A DNA stretch of 64,000 bases from Rheum nobile. Taxonomy: Eukaryota > Streptophyta > Magnoliopsida > Caryophyllales > Polygonaceae. The stretch is from positions 2,790,001 to 2,854,000 of the forward strand of contig WOAB01000689.1 in the NCBI GenBank assembly GCA_027886185.1, given 5' to 3'. Below are positions 1-11,716 of the stretch, piece after piece (position 1 is the first letter of the stretch; every line of letters starts with the position of its first letter). A model generated the notes under the pieces. It was not told where the DNA came from and did no database searches. It saw only the letters and a list, made by a program, of their open reading frames with translations. Made by a program: the position numbers and the translations under genes.

Positions 1-235
1 CAGTGACCGTATCCCGCCTATATAAACGGGTGGGCCGGGCTATCCGGGAAAAATGGGCTAAATATAATAACCATATCCGCCCATTTATGTCAGGCGGACC
101 GGGTGGGCGGGCGGGCGGGCCGGCCCGTGTTTGCTCAGGCCTACTCTCGAGACCTTTCATTAAAGCCTTATCCTTGTTCTTGTCCTTTTTTCTTGGCTCC
201 CCATTACTGCTACTGTCACCATCATGACCTAAGAG
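1..235. other. GC-rich edge sequence, no gene
   Basis: The left edge contains a short run of G/C triplets with GGGCGGGCGGGC and GGCCGGCCCG motifs, similar in feel to the subterminal sequence of hAT-type elements. No second end or target duplication is in view, and the overlapping open frame is low-complexity. No gene is supported. Confidence 0.2.
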
Positions 236-505
236 ATGAATAGTCGATCCTTAAACTTTCTTAAACTCTTCTCATCTTGAACCAACATAACCTTTAATTC
301 TTGAAAGTTTCATTTATCCTTAATGGTGTTTGTAGCTCACCCAGAAATGGCCAAACTTAAAAGGTAGAGAGTTAATGATAAATTGGACCAAGAATGTCTC
401 TTCACCCATTCCCATGGTCGTCAACTTTGTAGCTAAATTAGACATGTGAGTCACATGATCATGGATAGGCTGAGATCAGTCAAACTTCTTTATAGCTAAC
501 TCATT
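236..505 (-). pseudogene. Ty1/copia gag relic
   Basis: Read on the minus strand this stretch gives a degraded copia-type Gag segment. It contains the recognisable order HDHVTHMSNLATKL, then TTMGMGEETFLVQFIINSLP, then a KLSRIKGYVGS-like segment. Copia Gag proteins of the UBN2/RVT_2 class carry this region, in which the protein assembles the virus-like particle. Stops and small indels interrupt it, and no LTR, primer-binding site or pol sequence is adjacent, so it is a fragment. Identification is by motif order only. Confidence 0.6.
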
Positions 506-576
506 AGACTACCTACTGTCGACTTATCGGTCAAATCCGATTGTGAGCACTCCTTGGATGTCATATATATCTCGAA

Positions 577-610
577 CCTCATTGGGATGACTATAGTCAT
601 CCCAATGAGG
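577..610. repeat. 34-bp perfect palindrome
   Basis: CCTCATTGGGATGACTA is followed immediately by its exact reverse complement, with no spacer. The palindrome starts 72 bp beyond the copia gag relic and lies next to a tandem array. It could form a cruciform or an RNA hairpin. No gene overlaps it. Confidence 0.9.
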
Positions 611-845
611 TCCTTTTAATGATCATACAACCCATTTTTTATGCACACACATTGATTCTTTATGCCCACATAATTGAGTTTCAATGAAGACATAACCAAT
701 TTTTTATGCACACAACGTTTTTTCTTTTGGACACATAGTTTAATCTCAATGATCACATAACCCATTTTTATGCACACACAATTATTTCGTTATGCAAACT
801 TAATTTGGTTTCAATGAACACATAAACCATTATTTATGCACACCA
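611..845. repeat. Imperfect tandem repeat, unit about 65 bp
   Basis: About three and a half copies of a unit built around CATAACCCATTTTTTATGCA, then a CACAC run, then TTTCAATGA. Copies begin near 620, 685, 750 and 815 and differ by substitutions and small indels. No coding potential. Confidence 0.75.
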
Positions 846-1976
846 GACTTATCTTTTATTGAGTTTGGTTCATAACCCTAAAATCAAGTGGTGTTTTGAA
901 AATGCATGTACAAGTCAGTGAGTGTAGAACACATATTTCATTTTCTATGTAAACAAACCCTAGATTGGTCGATTTGACGAACATCTAGGTTAAAAATCCT
1001 TCATCATACAAAATTACATGCTTAAATCGTTCAAAAACTTGCACAAAATCGGTCGTGCTCAAATACGAACACAAGTTGTTTTTAAAACAAGCTAGGCAAT
1101 AGGGTTTAATGCTCGTATACCTTTTTGGTTTCTCAGTTTTGGTTGTCATTTTGTAAGGGAGGAGTTAATGGAGGAGTAAAATTGCCCAAAATCGCTATTG
1201 TAACCACTCGAAATCGTTGTTGCAATCACCAAAGTGACAGCTGGAATCTCACAAAATCGCCGATGTAATCGCCTTAAAGTGCATTTGAGGGAGTTATTTT
1301 CTTGAGGAAGATGGAAATGATGAGAAGTTGGAGGGACGAGTCGTTTCAAAGTTGGTGATCGACGCGTGTCTCCATACAATAACCCGTGTAATTAACGTGT
1401 GTGCCAACATTTTCCTTTTTTGGGCTTCTGTTTCGTGTGTTTTGAGCCGTTAATGATAGATTACTCGTAAGCATCCTCAGTCCTTATACATGCACTCCAT
1501 CTCACCGGAACCACACCTTATATATTTTTCTACATTAATTAAATATATAAATTATATTTTTTTTTATCTAAATAAAGAAAAAATTAAGGTACAAACTAAT
1601 CTAATAACTAAAAAATATTTATATCAAAATAAAAGTACATATAACAACCCATTTTAGATGTCACTTGGTAATTATTTTCTACAACATGCATACAAGTTTA
1701 ATAGATAGTATATGTACCATCACGTGATGATTCTAGATAATCCGATCTTCCATCTCAAAAATCACAATTCTTATCACATATTTTATTATTAAAAATAGGT
1801 TATATTAACGTAGTTAAATTCGAAATGTTCCATTTTTTTTTCACAAAGTAATAACACTAATTACCACCATTACTTGAAAATTGATATGTTACCAACTTAT
1901 CTATCATGTAAGAAATTTGTAGATTTCTCCCTTTTTTAGCAGAAATTTGTAAATTTTTCATCACCAAATCTACTAT
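846..1976. other. Intergenic, nothing recognised
   Basis: AT-rich sequence with no convincing exon, RNA gene or terminal repeat. The one open frame in it (about 1,146-1,379, minus) has no recognisable motif and no flanking splice or promoter signals that set it apart. Confidence 0.4.
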
Positions 1977-2081
1977 GGGTGTGTTTGGATTTTCTACATA
2001 ATGTATTAAAATGCATTATCTTGTATTAAATTAATGATTTATGCAATTTAATGCATTCCCGGAAGGAATCCAAACAAACCC
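1977..2081. mobile_element. Short MITE, 105 bp
   Basis: The ends are inverted: GGGTGTGTTTGGATT on the left and AATCCAAACAAACCC on the right. A possible 3-bp TAT duplication flanks it. Ends of the form GGGTSTGTTTGG are typical of Tourist/PIF-Harbinger-like MITEs, but a hAT-type origin cannot be excluded. It is non-coding. Confidence 0.6.
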
Positions 2082-2110
2082 TATATCTACTAAACCAAAA
2101 CCCCTCTATG

Positions 2111-2772
2111 CAGGGACAAACGTAGGATTTTACCCTAGTGGGGCTGTGGGGGCTAAAATCTTACGTAATTATAATCAACTTTAATATAACACATAATATA
2201 TTAAAAGTGGTATCATCAAGATCAACCTCAACCTCATAATTAGACAAATCCATAACACTTAGTTAATTCACTAGGTTAGGATTATAACTTGATATTACAT
2301 TTAGTGACTTAGAATTTTGTGAATCGCTAATACTTGCAAAATATTTCTCTATTTGTGTATTAAATAATTTAAATACATTTTAATGATATGATATAATAAG
2401 ATATATGTTATTTAATTATAAAAAAACTAAATTTAATCTCTCTATTTTAATAGTAGAATTTAAACAATAAATAATTATTTAATAAAAATAAAAGTATAAT
2501 TAACAATACTGTACAACAAAAAAAAAATGAAAAGAGTAAAACAAAAGGGAGAGTGTCGGGGGGTTGTTTAAAAAGAATAAAAAAAGAGAAGAAGAAGGGA
2601 AAGTGATGCCACAAGATTTGAACCACTGACCTTGTTATACTAAAGGCAAAAACTTATCACTAGATCATAAGCATTTTTTGTTTATAACTTACCTTTTTTC
2701 CATAAAACATATTTTTTTAAAAAAAAAATCAGTGGGGGCAGCAACCCCCACTGGGCCCCACGTGGGTCCGTC
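2111..2772. mobile_element. Probable non-autonomous hAT (Tip100-like) element
   Basis: The left end CAGGGACAAACGTAGGATTT, followed by GTGGGGCTGTGGGGGCT, matches the general form of hAT-Tip100 ends. The right end is roughly the inverse: GGGGGCAGC, then CCCCCACTGGGCCCCACGTG, then GGTCCGTC. No clean 8-bp target duplication was found. Inside, at about 2,600-2,680 on the minus strand, is a tRNA-like stretch (GATCTAGTGATAAG, then GTGGTTCAAATC). The gap between the ends is AT-rich and non-coding. Confidence 0.4.
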
Positions 2773-2827
2773 ATCTTCCTATTAAGTCCACATCTTTCTT
2801 ATGTCACATGACATTCCCTTATTCTTT

Positions 2828-3033
2828 TTTTTTGTCTTAATCGTCTGGTTTGACCGGACAGAGCCGCTCTACGTCCAAACTAGGGTACTGATGGCACACA
2901 AAGTGATAGACCCCTCCCAACATCAGTGTCTCCATACACGCCTCCAGTAGGAATCGAACTCGAGACCTCTAGATAGAACACTTAAGGGAGTCTAGTGCCA
3001 AATCACTAGACCAACTGAAAGTTGATATTTTCC
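2828..3033 (-). mobile_element. tRNA-derived SINE
   Basis: Read on the minus strand there is an A-box-like TGGTCTAGTGATTTGG at 3,013-2,998 and a B-box-like GGTCTCGAGTTCGATTCC at 2,967-2,950. The spacing is right for an internal RNA polymerase III promoter. The element ends in an A-run (T-run at 2,825-2,833). The octamer TATTCTTT lies at 2,820-2,827 and at 3,034-3,041, a plausible target-site duplication. SINEs are copied by LINE-encoded reverse transcriptase. The 5' limit is set by the duplication and is approximate. Confidence 0.6.
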
Positions 3034-3202
3034 TATTCTTTCTACGACATGGCATTTTGTCGAATATTCGTTTTTTTTACAATTTAGTATAACACATATA
3101 TACTTATATATATACATATCAGATTATCATATTTCCTAAAATAAACATGCCAATCACATAACAATCATCAATTTTTTTTTCAAAATTTAATATAGTAATT
3201 AT

Positions 3203-3266
3203 GAGTGCGGTTCTTGTACGGAGGCTACCTCCTGTATAAAGTGAGAAATTTTACTGACCGTTGGAT
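3203..3266 (+). repeat. Left terminal inverted repeat of the large MULE
   Basis: Begins GAGTGCGGTTCTTGTACGGA. It aligns without gaps to the reverse complement of 14,691-14,754, with identical blocks GAGT, GGA and TATAAA. It is preceded by the TSD copy at 3,193-3,202. Similarity continues patchily for another 100 bp or so. Confidence 0.7.
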
Positions 3267-3786
3267 GTGGAGAATGGAAGGCGTGGGTGGAGCCATATCA
3301 TCCAGCTGAAGCAAGAATGAAATAAAACAAACTTTTCATTTAGAGTGGCAATGGGTGTAATTATACCAAAATTATGCACTTCTCCTACACGGATTATACC
3401 CTTCCCAGAGTCTTCTCCTGCACTCCACCTGAAACACTCCCAAAAAGGCTTCTTCGACAACGATCCTCCAGACGCTAGCCATATCGCCCCATATCCCTAA
3501 ATTTCGAAGAACATGGCGAAAGGGAGGAATGATTCGAAAGGAAAAGGAAAAGCATCCAAAGGTTAGCGTTTTGTGCATCTTGTGTAGCGTTTTGTGCTCG
3601 ATCATCACAACATTCAGATTTAGGATTTTTTTCGGATTTGCCATTTAGGTTAGGATTTTGTTCTCGATTGTAGCCTTTTGTGCATTGTCTACCATTTTTT
3701 GCTCGGATTTGTCATTTAGGTTAGGGTTTCAGGATTAGTTTTGAACTATTTGACTGGAATTTGTGAAATCTTGACCGCAATATCCC

Positions 3787-3861
3787 AACGTTCACAAATA
3801 TGAGATCAATCGCATCGTTCGCAAGCTCCGAAAGCTTCGCCGCTATAAGCATGCTCTCGAG
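3787..3861 (+). pseudogene. Captured PPR-gene exon fragment
   Basis: The plus strand encodes NVHKYEINRIVRKLRK followed by LRRYKHALE, ending at a consensus donor (CTCGAG then GTACCG). The pattern 'KYEINRIVRxLRKLxRYKHALE' is characteristic of a plant P-class pentatricopeptide-repeat protein family near its first intron. PPR proteins act on organellar RNA. The fragment lies in the large first intron of the Ulp1-like gene. It is bracketed by a 14-bp direct repeat, ACCGCAATATCCCA, at 3,774-3,787 and 3,864-3,877. Only about 25 residues are present, so it has no PPR function. Confidence 0.6.
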
Positions 3862-4420
3862 GTACCGCAATATCCCATCGTCTTCTTCTCTTTCTCTTCC
3901 TCTGAGATTCCATCCAATCGCAAGTTGATTCTCTGTGTTTATGCTGTTATTGATTTTGTTATCGAATTTAGGGTTAGGTTGAATGTAGTTGAGTGCCTGG
4001 AAGATTTTGTCTTGATTATAAGGCAATGAATTCAATTAAATTGGACTTGAAAATGGTCGCTCATTCACGATTGTGAAGGATTCTCAGGGCATCAGCACAA
4101 CTCATAAAGTATTGTTGGTACTATCATTTTCCTTCTTGTGGTTGGCTTCTGCTCATGTACAAGGCTTGTGACCTTTTTTCCCTGCGAGTAGTGACTATAC
4201 AAGTGAAACAGGCAGACTTGAATTTGGCTTTGAAAAAATATTTTCCTAGTATTTTCTTTCTTATTCCCTTCTGTTGCTGATCTTGCAAAGGGGATCTTTC
4301 CATGTTTCCTCTTTTGGTGGTGTTCACCTAGTGTAGAAGAACAAGAACAAGAAGGGGTACTATAGATACATACCCCAAAAGATCATCCATGAAACTGTCT
4401 ATCTAGAGTTTAAGTATGTG

Positions 4421-5500
4421 CATGAATAAGAGCTTTCTATGCATGAATAATAACATTATGTGCTTGAATAAGAGCATGTTTGAAGGTACAAGCTATTGCA
4501 TATTATACAGGTAAGTTGAGTAGATAGAGACTGATACACAATAGAGCTTTCATGTTGTATACTTATTTTGGGTATAGTTTTTCTTTTGATGTCAAATTAG
4601 AGCTTTCATGGAGAAGTTCAGCTGAATATTTTGGTTGATAGAAGTGGGGAGCAAGAGATGGTGTGATGTTATTTGTCTATTTATTTATCTGTATTCCATG
4701 GAGAAGTTCAGCTGTGTGCATGAATTATGCATCAAAATATAGCTTTCTATGCATGAATAAGAGCTTTATGTGCATGAATTATGTAAATTAGTGCATGAAC
4801 AAAAGATTATGTGAATGAATTATTCTGCTGCCATTGTGATGATTGGTAAACAAATTAGAAAATATAGCTTTATGTGCATGAGTAAGAGTTTTTTGTGCAT
4901 GAATAAGAGCATTATGTGCTTGAATAATAGCATGTTCGAGACAATTTCAGTTGAATTGGGTATGGTCTATTGATAGGGTTAGAGATTTTGTTATGATGAA
5001 AATGTTGACACTGAAAGCGTTGGTTGATAGAAATGGGGAGCAAGAGATAGTGTGATGGAGAAGCTGTCCATGGAGAAAGAGATATTTGTTATTTGTTTAT
5101 TTATTTATCTGTATTCCATGGAGAAGTTGTCCGGCTTTGCAATCTCATTCTCCAAATCAATGTTTTCTTGTTGCTAAGCTATAAATAGCGGTATGCTGGT
5201 GTTTTCTTGTTGCTAGTACTTCTGTTAGATTCATTACATGCCTTATTGTCTTGCTTATAGTTTTATTCTTTCCAAATATATCATTTGGACTAAGTATTTA
5301 AGTTTGTATGTTCCTAGAGTGAAAATGGCTTCAGGCCAATTCTCTAGTACAACCAATTTATTTTCTGCTTTGCAAAACATATTACATGTATAGAATTCTT
5401 GTAAGTTGTAGCTTCATACTTATAAAGAGCTTTATGTGCATGAATAAGAGCATTTTGTGCATGAATAAGAGCATTTTGTGCTTGAATAATAGCATGTTTG
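4421..5500 (+). repeat. Interspersed GTGCATGAATAAGAG repeats
   Basis: A unit close to GTGCATGAATAAGAG (variants with TATGTGCATGAATTATG and GTGCTTGAATAATAGC) recurs about a dozen times in this intron. It recurs again near 7,950-8,160, 9,285-9,430 and 14,040-14,165. All copies are in the same orientation relative to the element. They do not form a simple tandem array. Confidence 0.8.
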
Positions 5501-8500
5501 AATAACAAATGTACCAACCAAGTACATTATAACACATGAATTTTTGAAGAACTGATCTATTAACCAAGACTATACTCTGTAAATTGAATTATACCCAACT
5601 TGTTTATACTAGAAAATTAACTAAGGGATTTTCAGTTATGATCTTGACTATGATTTGATTTTTATGATTGTTCTTAACTCTATCTTATCTGCCTCCTACT
5701 CTATATTTTGCACTTTCATTGATTTCTGAAGTGCTGGAATTATGTATAAGAGTTCTTAAATAAGATCTGTATGTGTATAATTATGACAGTTGTCTTTACT
5801 GTTGTTTTATCATAGAACTAATTTTTTGTTCCTATGCACAGATAAACTAAATGAAAATAAGAGTCCAAGACAAGAGCAAAGCCATACCCCATCTCCAACG
5901 GGTTTAAGAGTCAGGTTGAAGCTGCCACCAGTACCATCTCCAAAGGGTCAACTCAATAACTTTCCTTTGCCTCCAATCAGTGATGCACATAAAAGGAAGA
6001 AGCTCATACCTGATAACACAGATAGCTCAGAAGAAGATAGTGAATTACATGACAGTGAGACTGATGATACAGATGAGACAAAGAAGACTAAGGAAGACAA
6101 CATGACTAAAATGCAGCCTGAGAAAGAACAGATTAGGCAGAACAATGTCAGTGAAGAAGAGGAAAAAGATAACAATGGGGAGGAAGAAGACGCAGAAGAT
6201 AATAACGCAATGGAAGAAGATATTGCTCCTACTCAAGACACAATCTCTGCACCAGAAAAGCAAGTGCAACATGAAAAAAGAAGAAAAACGAAGAAGAATA
6301 AGCCAATAAAGAAGGCCACTGTGCAACCTATAGTTAAAGCTCCAGCAAAAAAAAGGGGGGGGGGGGGCATTGAAGAGTAAATGCACTACACAAGATGATG
6401 ATAGTGAAGATGTTCAACCAGAAAAAGTCCCTAAGAAGGGAAAAAAACTGAAGAAAAAATCGATTGCAGAGGATAGTCATAAAGAAGCTCCTATGGGTGA
6501 TACATCAGAACAAAATCAAGAAGAGGATGATGAGCAACATGGCTTAGAAGATACTCAAGAGGAGGATAATTTAGAGCATAATGGGGTGTTGGAATATCAA
6601 AGAAATGAAGAAGCTGGACACAGAAAGGTGGTGGTAAAGAAGACAAGGAACACAATGGGAATGAGACATGGGAATCTAGATACAAGGACAGTTCCACAAA
6701 AGTTTGTAGAGACTGTTAAAGAGCTATCGGAGGATAAAAAGAATTGCATTAGAGATATGGGCTTTGGCCATCTGCTGGACCTGAACATTACTAATGTGCC
6801 GCACAACCTTGGGTTCTGGTTGGTCGATCATTTTTACCCAGTGAGATGTGACCTGATCATGGCAAATGGCCATGCAATCCACATAATAGATGCTGATGTA
6901 TAGAGGGTATTGGGGATACCTCTAGGAAATGAACCAGTTAAGAGAAGGGCAAAGAAAGATGATGCAAGAGTACTTTCTCAATGGAGGAGTTTCTACAGAG
7001 GTGATGACGTTGTAGTTAGGCCAACTACTGTTGCAACGCAACTGAAAGAATGTCAAACTACAGACAAGTGGTTCAAGATGAATTTCGTCGTATACTTCAT
7101 TACTTTGCTGATTGAAAGCACCGGTAATGGAAGTGCCAATCAAAGGTGGGCAATTGACAATGTGGATAACTATCCTGTAATGAATTGGTGTGGGCTGGTG
7201 ATGAATGCACTTGTTGATTCAGCTCAAAAATGGAAGAAGAAGAGAGATGGGATGTTTACAGGACCCATACTGTTCCTAACTGTAAGAAAACATTTTTTTA
7301 TATCGATTTATGAACATGATTCTAGTAAGCAGTATACTGATTCAAATTTCATATCTTTCATAAATGCAGCTATTGTATGTTGATCGAGTCTCAATCTTGG
7401 GAGAAATGCCACCTACTGTATTTCCTGTATTCTTGGCTTGGGGTGATGGACAACTCACTGAAAGGCAACAAAAAGAGGACAAGCTTGGGGGATTTGGACT
7501 AGGACATGTGTTGGACAAAGGTGTATCTACAACTCCACAAGGGACACCACCTGCTGCGAACAACATCAAGGAACAAGGATGTGGATCACAGTCAACACCA
7601 CAACAACCAGAAACCTTAATGGTAGCTTTCTTTTCTCGTTTATCTCCCTTTCTCTTGAATTGTTTATTCATCTATCAGATGATCTGCCCGACATTGTTGT
7701 TTGTGCATCATCTTTGTTTCTATCTGATCATTGTTCAGTTTCTACTGTCATAACATATTTTGCCTTATTCTTATTTTTATTATTTGGTAGTTTCAATATC
7801 ATCATTTGCTAGCTTAAAACCTTTAAACCCTCTCTTTTTAGTGCCTTCTTCTTTTTTTGCACCTGTTTTGAATGATTTGTTTTTGGTTGAGGTTCAGTAC
7901 AAAAAATATCATCAGTTGCACGTTCTAAAATGATAAAATAATTATGGTTAGAGTGCATGAATTAGAAGCTACCAACAACTAGTGATGCTTATAGTGCATG
8001 AATTATGTAAAGGAGTGCGTTAATAAGAGTTTTTTGTGCATAATTAATATTTATATGTGCATAAGCAGATCTTTAACATAAGGTACTTCCTGTTTGATAA
8101 TGCTACTTCCTGTTTGGTTATTATGTATATGAGTGCTTTAATAAGAGCTAACTGTGCATAATTAAGAGTATTTGTGTCTAGTTTTGATAGTTTTTTTTCG
8201 GCTTGTTAAACACATGATTCCCTTCTAGTCCTTGCCAAGAAAATAAAAAAAGCTGCCACTTCAATTGTTGAATTGGCCGAGTATATCGACACAATCAAGC
8301 AAGAGTTCAAGCAAGAGGAAATGTTTAAACAAATGTAGGAGGCTGGGAAAAGCTTGATTGGCATGGCTGAAGGCACCCAAGAAAGATTGGATGAAACAAG
8401 AGATATTGAAAGGATATGGAATGAGTCTCAACATTCATTCTGGAATGACCCACAACTGTTGGAGTGCTTGAATGAGGTGGAAAAGGCAAAGACATCAAAG

Positions 8501-8577
8501 GAAAAAAATGAGATGTCCAGGTGATTTTACTCTGCCGTCCTTTGACCTCTTCAAAAACTTGCAAGAAGGTGCAACAA

Positions 8578-9070
8578 CAAGCTTAGTAGATGAGGTAGGG
8601 GGGACAATTGATGTAGTGCACCAAGTGGATGTGGCTAAGGGAAACGATAAGGCAGGGGGAGGTGATGTAGTACACCGAGAGCATGTGGATAAAGGAAAGG
8701 ATAAGCCAGGGGGGACAGATGATGTAGAGCACCAAGTGGATATGGCTAAGCGAAAGGATAAGGTATAAAAATGAGATGTCTTCTCTAGCATCCACATTCA
8801 ATGTTTGTTTTATACAAGAGTTTGATTGTAAGTATTTGTACTATATATGAAATAATGTGTCATTTATACACAAGGGAAAGGAAAGGTAAATGCAGATGAG
8901 ACGGATGAAGTACACGATCAAGGTGATGTGGCTAGGGGAAGGGATAAGGTATAACACAAAATATGAGTAATTTAGGAAATTAGCTTTAAAAATGACTTCC
9001 TTAGCATACTTGCATCATATTTTGTCTTTTTATAAATACTGATTTATTTATACACAGGGGAAAGGGAAAG
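8578..9070 (+). repeat. Tandem exon and exon-plus-intron duplications in the Ulp1-like gene
   Basis: A unit of about 20 residues (forms such as DVVHQVDVAKGNDKAGG and DDVEHQVDMAKRKDK) occurs three times in one exon. A fourth copy follows in the next exon (EVHDQGDVARGRDKV). The introns after the third and fourth copies are also related: both start GTATAA and end in TTTATACACA then AG. This suggests the exon was duplicated with its intron. Confidence 0.65.
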
Positions 9071-10662
9071 GGAAGCAAGCCCTTGTGATTGAAGACGAAT
9101 TGCCAGAGAAACGGAAAACACGGCTAGCAGACACTCAAAGAAGCCCCTATTTTCGGAGGACAATAGTGATAGGTGAAAGAATGACAGAAGATCAACATCA
9201 GATTTGGGACTATGTTTTAAATGAATCTGGCAGTGAACTGTAAGTTTAAGCTTATAATATTGGTATTTTCTTGAATTATTTTTTGAAGTGCATGAATTAT
9301 GTATAAGAGTGCTTTAATAAGAGTTATCTGTGCATAAGCAAAAACTTCTACAAAAGAGACATTATTGAATTGATTTCTAAAGTGCATCATTTATGTATAT
9401 CAGTGCTTTAATAAGACTTGTTTGTGCATAATTATGATTTATCAGAAGAAGACTTGTTCTTTTGTACAAAAACTAAACCCTGCTTCCCCCACACTAATAG
9501 TTGGTTTGTATTATTTCAGGAATGTTGTGTTCAAGTTCAAGACTTTAGTCGTAGACAAAGTCACATTCGCAACCATGGATGAAGACATGGATGCCAAAGT
9601 TATTAATGTGTGGTCTACATACCTCAATCAAAGTGAACAAAGGAAAAGCAAAGACAAACCATCAAGACTATTTGGAAGTGTGTTCATCGAAGTAGGTTTG
9701 CTGATGATTTAGCTCAAATTTAAGGTATAAAAACATTTATTTGAAAATCGTCTAACAGTTTGCAAACAAAATAATGCAGAATGTAGGCATTACTGAAAAC
9801 CAGTTTGCAACAATGATAGAAAATGCTCTATAGGTTGTGGATGGAAGGCAGATGAAGGATATTGATATGGTATATTTTCTTTTCTCAGCACTAGTTGAAA
9901 TCCAAAAGAAAAACACTAACAAAACCTATTATTCCACTTGCAAGGTCTTCATTCCAGTAATATTTGATGATCGCTATTTTGTGATCACATTCAATTTGAA
10001 GGCCAATACAATCCTTATCTTGGACAGCTACACAAGTAATGAATCCATGGAAGATAAATACGGAGACATCCCACAAACTCTGGTAAGGTGTCTAAAATCT
10101 TAAAAAGCTTATTGTGGTAAGTGTTCTATGTTTATGCTTGTTGCGTAGAAATGCATAGCTGCCTAGAAATGCATAGCTACACCAGTTAAAAAAATAGGAT
10201 GAGTTTACGCACTTTAGACACCTATGTATGCACATTTAATAGTAAACCCTGCACTTCGGGGGCGGATTTCAGAATGAGATTTCTTTTCATGAACATTGAT
10301 TGAAGAGATCATCTATTTTGCAGAGGGACCTCATGTTCAACTATTTGAAGAAAATGAGATTGCACAAGAAGGTGAATGCTATCCAAAGCATGAACCTGTG
10401 TCCATCATTACTCGACATGCAAGGGGCGACAACTACACTCAAATCATAATTAGGGCTTTATGCAATGAGGTCTATGGAGACATATATGGGAGTCCAGGAG
10501 TGGCATCATGGACTAAGCCCAAGGAATGACACCAAGACAAATGGTATATTGAGGAAGAAATTTGTCCATGCTATGTTGACATCCACAATTAATGAAGTGA
10601 GCGATCAGGTAAAAAAGTGGGCAAATCAGTACAAAGAAGACTGCAAGGAAAAGAAGAAATAG

Positions 10663-11716
10663 ATGATTTGTGGTTGAACTATTGGTTGGTTGTATAATTT
10701 TGGAAGAAGTGTTATGTACGGGTAATGAAATGGTCGAACTATTGGTAGGTTGGTTGAATGTTTTCTAAACAATAGATGCACTTTGTATGTAGGATGATCA
10801 AGTTTTTGGGATGCTAAAAAAATGAATGCAGGTGCTTATTAAGGTTCCAATTTTTAAGAGTAAAAATTAAGCTCTGTTAATTTGTTTTGTTTTACTTCTA
10901 CCTGCCAACGTAGAGTTTCATGGATAGTGGAGCTAGGTTCTTCTCAAGTGGTCAAAAGAATGAACCCTAAGAGTCATATATGAATATGAGCTTTAAGGAA
11001 TGCAAATCCTCTGCCGTAGATAACAGGGAAGGAAGCACTCAAAGTTAATTAATTGGTGCACATTTTATTTGCCTACTAGCTTTATATCTTCCCCACCACC
11101 ATCATAATAGGCTTTGCCTTTCTAGTAAGGCAAGTGTTCAATAATTTTCATTTAAAACCACATCACCCCTGAGAGTTTAGAAGAATTACAAACACACCAC
11201 ATTGCTAGAATGAGCATACTCTTATCGGATGAAAGATGGGAGTGGGGCTGTTTCTGAACAAGCATATCAAGTTACAACCATCCCCCTCTTGCAACAACAG
11301 TTGACATGAAATAGCAAGCTCCTGTCTTTCCAAACAGGCACCACTACTATTATTATTTACAGTGAAACCTCATGAAACTCTTATTCAAAAATCCTAACCA
11401 ATACATACAGTGTGTGCTCTACACACACCGTGTAAACTGCTGACTGTGCTGCATCTAGGACCAGAAAATATATGTCATCAGTATTGTTTACACAAATTGC
11501 TATGCTACTCGTGACCAAGCAAATTGAGGGTTCACATATAACATTCATTAAAGGACAAAATAGAAGTGCATAAAACAAAAAAATTGCGTGCCTACTCAAT
11601 TGTAAAATCTTATAAAACAAAAGTGAAAATGTTCCAATGATAACTTCTCCAAAAAAAAATGCAAGACATAGAACATTATCAACTACTCTAAATTTGTTTG
11701 CTCAATACATGTTCGA
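10663..11716. other. Spacer between the two convergent MULE genes
   Basis: This non-coding stretch must hold both 3' untranslated regions. A minus-strand open frame at 11,381-11,620 has no recognisable motif and is not called. Nothing else was seen. Confidence 0.4.

Larger units (their letters stand above)
3513..10662 (+). pseudogene. Ulp1-like (C48 peptidase) MULE gene, inactivated
   Basis: This is the second gene of the MULE, related to SUMO proteases. Its role in transposition is not known. Exon 1 (3,513-3,561; MAKGRNDSKGKG) joins in frame to 5,842 onward, an acidic and lysine-rich region. That is followed by a conserved domain common in plant transposon Ulp1 proteins (GFGHLLDL, then LGFWLVDHFYPV, then LLYVDRV after an intron at 7,282-7,369). 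The catalytic half starts near 9,520 and ends KWANQYKEDCKEKKK. Lesions: a frameshift in the G-run at 6,355-6,367, TAG at 6,901, TAG near 8,336, and TAG in the exon that begins near 9,779. The catalytic His position reads DDRYFVITFNL (Arg). The motif expected to be DCG before AMRSMETYMG is changed to a stop followed by Leu-Gly, removing the Cys. The Asp of ILDSY remains. Exon limits between 7.6 and 9.3 kb are approximate. Confidence 0.75.

Noticed and set aside
2600..2690. Possible tRNA gene on the minus strand
   Set aside because: It has an A/B-box-like pattern but no cloverleaf with a clear anticodon arm, and lies inside a hAT-like element; a tRNA-like relic is more likely.
5382..5567. Small minus-strand frame with repeated KMLLFMH
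   Set aside because: It is the translation of the interspersed GTGCATGAATAAGAG repeats in a MULE intron.
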